Assembly (NCBI GenBank): GCA_937121005.1
Contig: CAKZKB010000579.1
Coordinates: forward strand, 1-10,250
Direction: 5' to 3'
From: an uncultured cyanobacterium
GTDB taxonomy: Bacteria; Cyanobacteriota; Cyanobacteriia; Cyanobacteriales; Geitlerinemataceae
DNA length: 10,250 nt
Numbering within the stretch: position 1 is the stretch's first letter; each line of letters opens with the position of its first letter. The position numbers and the translations under genes were made by a program. Shown here piece after piece: positions 7,293 to 10,250 of this stretch. Under the pieces are notes generated by a model that worked only from the letters and a program-made list of their open reading frames with translations, was not told the DNA's origin and made no database searches.

Positions 7293-8654
7293 ATGACTTG
7301 GGTAGAAGAGGAATTGAAATACGCCGACTTAGGCGATGCAAGAAGGAACGAACGCCTGGTAACAACCGTTAAGAAGTTGTCGTCAGCACCGGGTAAAAGC
7401 ATCCCGCAACTGTGCGAGAGCGAAGCCGAAATGCGAGCCACATATCAGTTTTTCGCCAACCGACGCATTAAAGCACAAGACATTCTCGCGGCTCATACTG
7501 CCAGTACGATTGAACGGGTCAAAGACCACGAAACCGTCCTTTCCGTCCAGGATACCACCGATCTCGATTTTAGCAAGCACCGTAAGAAACGCAACATGGG
7601 CTATCTGGACAAACCCAAGACCAAAGGAATGAAAGTGCATACCAGTCTGTGCGTCACAACTGACGGCGTTCCTTTGGGAGTCTTGGCGCAGAAAACATGG
7701 GCTCGTCCCGCCATCAAAACTAACAAGCTAGATCCCAAACGAGCCATCGAAAATAAAGAAAGCTATCGTTGGCTCGAAACTCAGCAAATCGTCGAAGAAC
7801 TCATCCCCGAAAACATTCAAGTCGTCACCGTCGCCGATCGCGAAGCCGACATTTACGAACTATTTGCCCAACCGCGTCGCCCTGGAGCCGAATTACTCAT
7901 CCGTGCCTATCACGAACGAGTAGTTAAAACAGGAGAAGATGGAGAAGAAATTGCCACTATTAGCCAAGCGATCGCGCAAGTCAAACCCTGCGGTAAAATA
8001 ACCCTAGAATTAAAGCGGACACCGCGCCGCAAGCCCCGAAAAGCCACTATAACCGTGCGATACGCTCAACTAGAGATACAGCCGCCCTACGGTAAAGACC
8101 TAAAACCGATCTCCATCAACGTCATCTTAGCAGAAGAGGAAAACCCACCGTTCAACAAGAAGCCCGTGCGTTGGCTGCTGCTGACAACCTTACCCGTTGA
8201 AACCTTTGAAGATGCCCGCCAGTACCTAGAATGGTACAGCTACCGATGGCTAGTCGAACGATATCATTACACCCTAAAAAGTGGCTGTCAGATTGAAAAG
8301 TTACAACTAGAAAGTCTCGATCGCATCGAACGCGCCCTAGCCACCTACGACATCGTGGCGTGGCGGCTGCTATGGCTGACGTATCAGGCTCGATGTCATC
8401 CCAACGACGACGGCGGCGACATCGTAACCGCCGAACAATGGCAAGTGTTGTACAGCCTGACTCACAACAGTTCCGAAGAGCCGAAAGGCGCACCAACAGT
8501 AGAACAGTGTGTGAATGCCATCGCCAAACTCGGCGGCTTTCTAGGACGAAAGATCGACGGTTTCCCCGGCGTTAAAGTGCTGTGGCGTGGTCTAGAACGG
8601 TTGGATCTTTATGTCAAAGCATGGCGGTTAGCAGTGGGTGTCGGAACGGCGTAA
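7293..8654 (+). CDS. IS4-family (Tn5/IS50-like) DDE transposase
   Basis: A 453-residue protein that catalyses cut-and-paste transposition of its element. Residues ~3-65 (WVEEELKYADLGDARRNERL ... TYQFFANRRI) match the N-terminal DNA-binding domain of Tn5 transposase. The RNase-H-like core has the first Asp at D87 (VLSVQDTTDLDF), the second at D182 (VADREADIYEL) and the Glu at E322. E322 lies inside a complete Y-2-R-3-E-6-K signature (Y315, R318, E322, K329) that defines the IS4 group and closely matches Tn5 spacing. The length fits the family (Tn5 is 476 residues) and the frame is unbroken, so it is probably active. ATG 7293 has an AAAGGG site. The 66 open codons upstream are basic and low-complexity and have no family counterpart. 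I could not identify terminal inverted repeats or a target duplication. Confidence 0.95.
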   Translation: MTWVEEELKYADLGDARRNERLVTTVKKLSSAPGKSIPQLCESEAEMRATYQFFANRRIKAQDILAAHTASTIERVKDHETVLSVQDTTDLDFSKHRKKRNMGYLDKPKTKGMKVHTSLCVTTDGVPLGVLAQKTWARPAIKTNKLDPKRAIENKESYRWLETQQIVEELIPENIQVVTVADREADIYELFAQPRRPGAELLIRAYHERVVKTGEDGEEIATISQAIAQVKPCGKITLELKRTPRRKPRKATITVRYAQLEIQPPYGKDLKPISINVILAEEENPPFNKKPVRWLLLTTLPVETFEDARQYLEWYSYRWLVERYHYTLKSGCQIEKLQLESLDRIERALATYDIVAWRLLWLTYQARCHPNDDGGDIVTAEQWQVLYSLTHNSSEEPKGAPTVEQCVNAIAKLGGFLGRKIDGFPGVKVLWRGLERLDLYVKAWRLAVGVGTA

Positions 8655-8794
8655 AAACTGGAAGATTGTAAAGAAAAAACATGGCAAAGTACAAAGGAAA
8701 AGACAATGCAAATTAACAAGGAAAAAAGAGTCATTTCTTAATAGAAAAAACAGTAGCACTTGTGTTGAATATAGTGCCAACATGGATCCAGTAT
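8655..8794. other. A-rich gap after the transposase
   Basis: A purine-rich, strongly A-rich stretch without a plausible gene, ending in an isolated TGGATCCA at 8783-8790. The right end of the insertion sequence should lie here. No clear inverted match to the upstream side was found. Confidence 0.5.
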
Positions 8795-8836
8795 CCTTAA
8801 TCATCGGTAAACCATGTGGTTTATAGGGGATTAAGG
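8795..8836. repeat. Tandem hairpin unit 1
   Basis: Outer arms CCTTAATC (8795-8802) and GATTAAGG (8829-8836) are fully complementary. After a symmetric 5x5 unpaired section the inner arms TAAACCA and TGGTTTA enclose TG. The unit shares the left flank AATCATCGGTAA and the right flank GATTA with unit 2. Confidence 0.75.
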
Positions 8837-8860
8837 GCCATGTTGTCCTCACCGCTTCCC

Positions 8861-8895
8861 AATCATCGGTAAGTCGCGCGACTTACCGGAGATTA
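8861..8895. repeat. Tandem hairpin unit 2, perfect 22-bp palindrome
   Basis: A perfect palindrome spans 8867-8888, each arm CGGTAAGTCGC, with the centre CGCGCG. After a 2x2 mismatch, outer arms AATC and GATT (8861-8864 and 8891-8894) also pair. It starts 62 bp after the equivalent position of unit 1 and has the same 35-base length. The 10-base centre GTCGCGCGAC replaces ACCATGTGGT of unit 1. Confidence 0.8.
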
Positions 8896-8922
8896 GAGAC
8901 GATGGTTAAAGCCTGTCCCCTT

Positions 8923-8954
8923 CCCTATACACTTAGAGATTAAAGTGTAAGGGG
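8923..8954. repeat. Tandem hairpin unit 3
   Basis: TACACTT (8928-8934) pairs with AAGTGTA (8943-8949) around an 8-base loop. The stem extends past an A/A mismatch with CCCT against GGGG. It follows the same CTTCCC that precedes unit 2, about 65 bp further on, but shares little of the flank sequence. With units 1 and 2 it fills the space between two convergent genes. No T-run follows any stem, so classical intrinsic termination is not obvious. Confidence 0.6.
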
Positions 8955-8976
8955 ATAGACTTGTAAGGAGAAGCGA

Positions 8977-10250
8977 TTACCAAGAAACGAAATCCTCGAT
9001 CTGATGGCCAGCATGGCCGTGAGAGTGGTTCATCGTGTCGGAGATCTCGAGCTCGGCGTGGTGTCGATCGATGTCGTCCGAGCGCTCATCGAGGAAATCA
9101 GCCGCCTTCTGAGGGTGAACGCGGGCAAGTTGGTGGAGGATCGAAGCCGAAACAAACCAGCGCTGTTCGGGCGTAGCACCCTCGTTGTGAGCCATTAACG
9201 CTGCCATTGCTCGACGACACTTCTCTTTCCAAGCCCCGTGCTTGCGACAGCTTTTAAGCACCTCAGACGGCATTTGCTCCGGTGGCAAGTCTTTGGGGTT
9301 CGCAGTTGTGAGTTCAGAGTTGGGCGAGTTCTCCGCAACGGTTGGTGTGGATAGCGGTTTGCTGGTGGCCCGACGATCGAGACGCGCTCGTAAATCGTCA
9401 ATTTGTTGTTGCAAAGGAGCAATGGCCTTGGCCAAAGCTCGTTCGATATTGGGAACGTTGCCAACGCGATCGCCCGAATCCTCATCGTCGCCGTCGGCGG
9501 TAATTTCTGCGGTAGGAGTTGAGGGAGTAAAATCGCTGAGATCCTGATTAGGATAGGACTTGAGGGATTGCTCCCACTCCGTCAACTTGGCGATCGCCAT
9601 AGCAAAGCGTTCTCCCTCATTCCCTCCGCGATCGACCCCCAGAGAAACCAACAAGCGTTGGTAGCGTTCCCACACCGACTTCGGGACTTCCAGAGCGATC
9701 GTCGGTTCGGGTTCCGGCTCCGGGGCATTCTCACGGTAGTGACGCACCAGATCGTCAAGGGTTTGGAAACCGGCCATAGCAAACCGTTGTGAAACCCTTG
9801 CTTCAAGTCCCGGTGTCAAATCGCCCCAATCGTCACCACGAGGGACTTGTAGCCCGTTTGGTTTGACACTCCAAAAGCGATCGCGGGCTGAAATAATCTC
9901 ATCGGTAGGGGCAAGCGTACCAATAAAAGCGCGATCGGCAAAACCGACCGTTTCCCCATAGCGATGGCTGAGAGTGCGCCGTCCTACCTGTTTCACCGCA
10001 CCCATGACGAGCATTTTAGGAGCCGTTAAACCCGTAGCAGCCACGAACCCCACAGCGATATCTTGCCAGCGATCGGAAGCCAACAACTCAGAGACGATCG
10101 CATTGACATCCACATCGGGAAACGTCAGATGTCCCAAGCGAAAGTAATCCACGACTTCCACATTGGCATCATCTAAACGAGATCCTTTGTTGTATCCCTT
10201 CGCCGCCGCGATCGCATCCGGGGCAACTTGGTAATCGCGATAGTTCTCGT
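8977..10250 (-). CDS. Large protein, possibly protelomerase (telomere resolvase)-related, 5'-partial
   Basis: The minus-strand frame is open to the right edge (first visible residues ENYRDYQVAPDAIAAAKGYN), so the N-terminus is outside; 423 residues are visible. A GTG at 10159-10161 is internal, not the start. Residues ~53-80 (IVSELLASDRWQDIAVGFVAATGLTAPKM) have the helical shape of the tyrosine-recombinase/protelomerase box I region, but the expected TGRR/TGLR arginine is replaced (TGLT). No clear catalytic Arg...His...Tyr set is visible. A Pro/Glu linker (PEPEPEP) lies near 175 and a predicted coiled coil (ALAKAIAPLQQQIDDLRARL) near 268-295. The C-terminal ~90 residues (AMAALMAHNE...RWFVSASIL...FLDERSDDIDRHH...NHSHGH...IEDFVSW) resemble, from memory, the C-terminal DNA-binding module of cyanobacterial proteins annotated as protelomerases. 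The CDS is secure; the family is tentative, and a catalytically dead or unrelated DNA-binding protein is equally possible. Confidence 0.5.
   Translation of the reverse strand, partial: ENYRDYQVAPDAIAAAKGYNKGSRLDDANVEVVDYFRLGHLTFPDVDVNAIVSELLASDRWQDIAVGFVAATGLTAPKMLVMGAVKQVGRRTLSHRYGETVGFADRAFIGTLAPTDEIISARDRFWSVKPNGLQVPRGDDWGDLTPGLEARVSQRFAMAGFQTLDDLVRHYRENAPEPEPEPTIALEVPKSVWERYQRLLVSLGVDRGGNEGERFAMAIAKLTEWEQSLKSYPNQDLSDFTPSTPTAEITADGDDEDSGDRVGNVPNIERALAKAIAPLQQQIDDLRARLDRRATSKPLSTPTVAENSPNSELTTANPKDLPPEQMPSEVLKSCRKHGAWKEKCRRAMAALMAHNEGATPEQRWFVSASILHQLARVHPQKAADFLDERSDDIDRHHAELEISDTMNHSHGHAGHQIEDFVSW

Noticed and set aside
7111..8697. Direct similarity AAACAGGCAAAGT (near 7115) and AAACATGGCAAAGT (near 8676) on both sides of the transposase
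   Set aside because: Short, gapped and in A-rich DNA; direct orientation does not define IS ends.
7164..8778. Insertion-sequence ends GGCCCTAGTAT (7164) and the complement of AATATAGTGCC (8768-8778), giving a 1.6-kb element
   Set aside because: The size is plausible but only about 7 of the first 11 bases match and there is no flanking target duplication. Too weak to annotate.
8795..8954. CRISPR-like array with 35-base repeats and 27-base spacers
   Set aside because: The centres of the units differ completely and the intervening sequences are partly similar, the reverse of a CRISPR array.
9004..9792. Plus-strand open frames opposite the minus-strand gene
   Set aside because: They are antisense shadows of a long continuous minus-strand gene with coherent protein composition.

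Overview
The window looks like accessory DNA from a cyanobacterium. At least ten perfect copies of the octamer GCGATCGC (HIP1), the highly iterated palindrome typical of cyanobacterial genomes, are spread over genes and intergenic DNA (for example near 674, 1910, 6266, 6594, 7228, 7969, 9468, 9590, 9885 and 10208). The gene content is mobile or polymorphic: Rhs toxins, an insertion-sequence transposase, repeat patches, and a protein that may belong to the telomere-resolvase family. The species cannot be named from the sequence.

Left half (1-6032): the window opens inside a very large Rhs/YD-repeat gene that ends in the Rhs core (YDPTTGRF...NPVNATDPSGL) and a roughly 215-residue C-terminal tip. 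The tip carries a DEYPFAST...ESNRQG signature that I read as a NucA/NucB-type deoxyribonuclease. Thirty-two bases downstream is a gene with its own Shine-Dalgarno sequence for an acidic SMI1/KNR4 (SUKH)-like protein, the expected immunity partner. After that comes a second, displaced block of Rhs repeats (4461-6032). It lacks both its N-terminal part and the core/toxin end. Its beginning is homologous to the first bases of the window, so the toxin/immunity cassette lies between repeated Rhs sequence. This is the usual layout for exchanging toxin tips by recombination.

Middle (5979-7292): the second Rhs block runs straight into non-coding repetitive DNA. This patch contains six copies of the palindrome TGGATCCA in 527 bp, some at exact 33-bp spacing. 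It also holds two copies of a ~58-bp element bounded by 9-bp inverted repeats, and an exact 7+7-bp pairing pattern that could form an H-type RNA pseudoknot. About 840 bp of AT-richer DNA without a recognisable gene follows.

Right (7293-10250): a full-length IS4-family (Tn5/IS50-like) transposase has an intact DDE triad and YREK signature, but I could not define the element's ends. It converges on a long minus-strand gene, cut by the right edge, for a protein tentatively related to cyanobacterial protelomerase-like proteins. The 322-bp gap between the two convergent genes holds three tandem hairpins with a 62-65 bp period. The first two share flanks but have different self-complementary centres. 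The second is a perfect 22-bp palindrome with a CGCGCG centre, which is suggestive beside a possible telomere resolvase but unproven.
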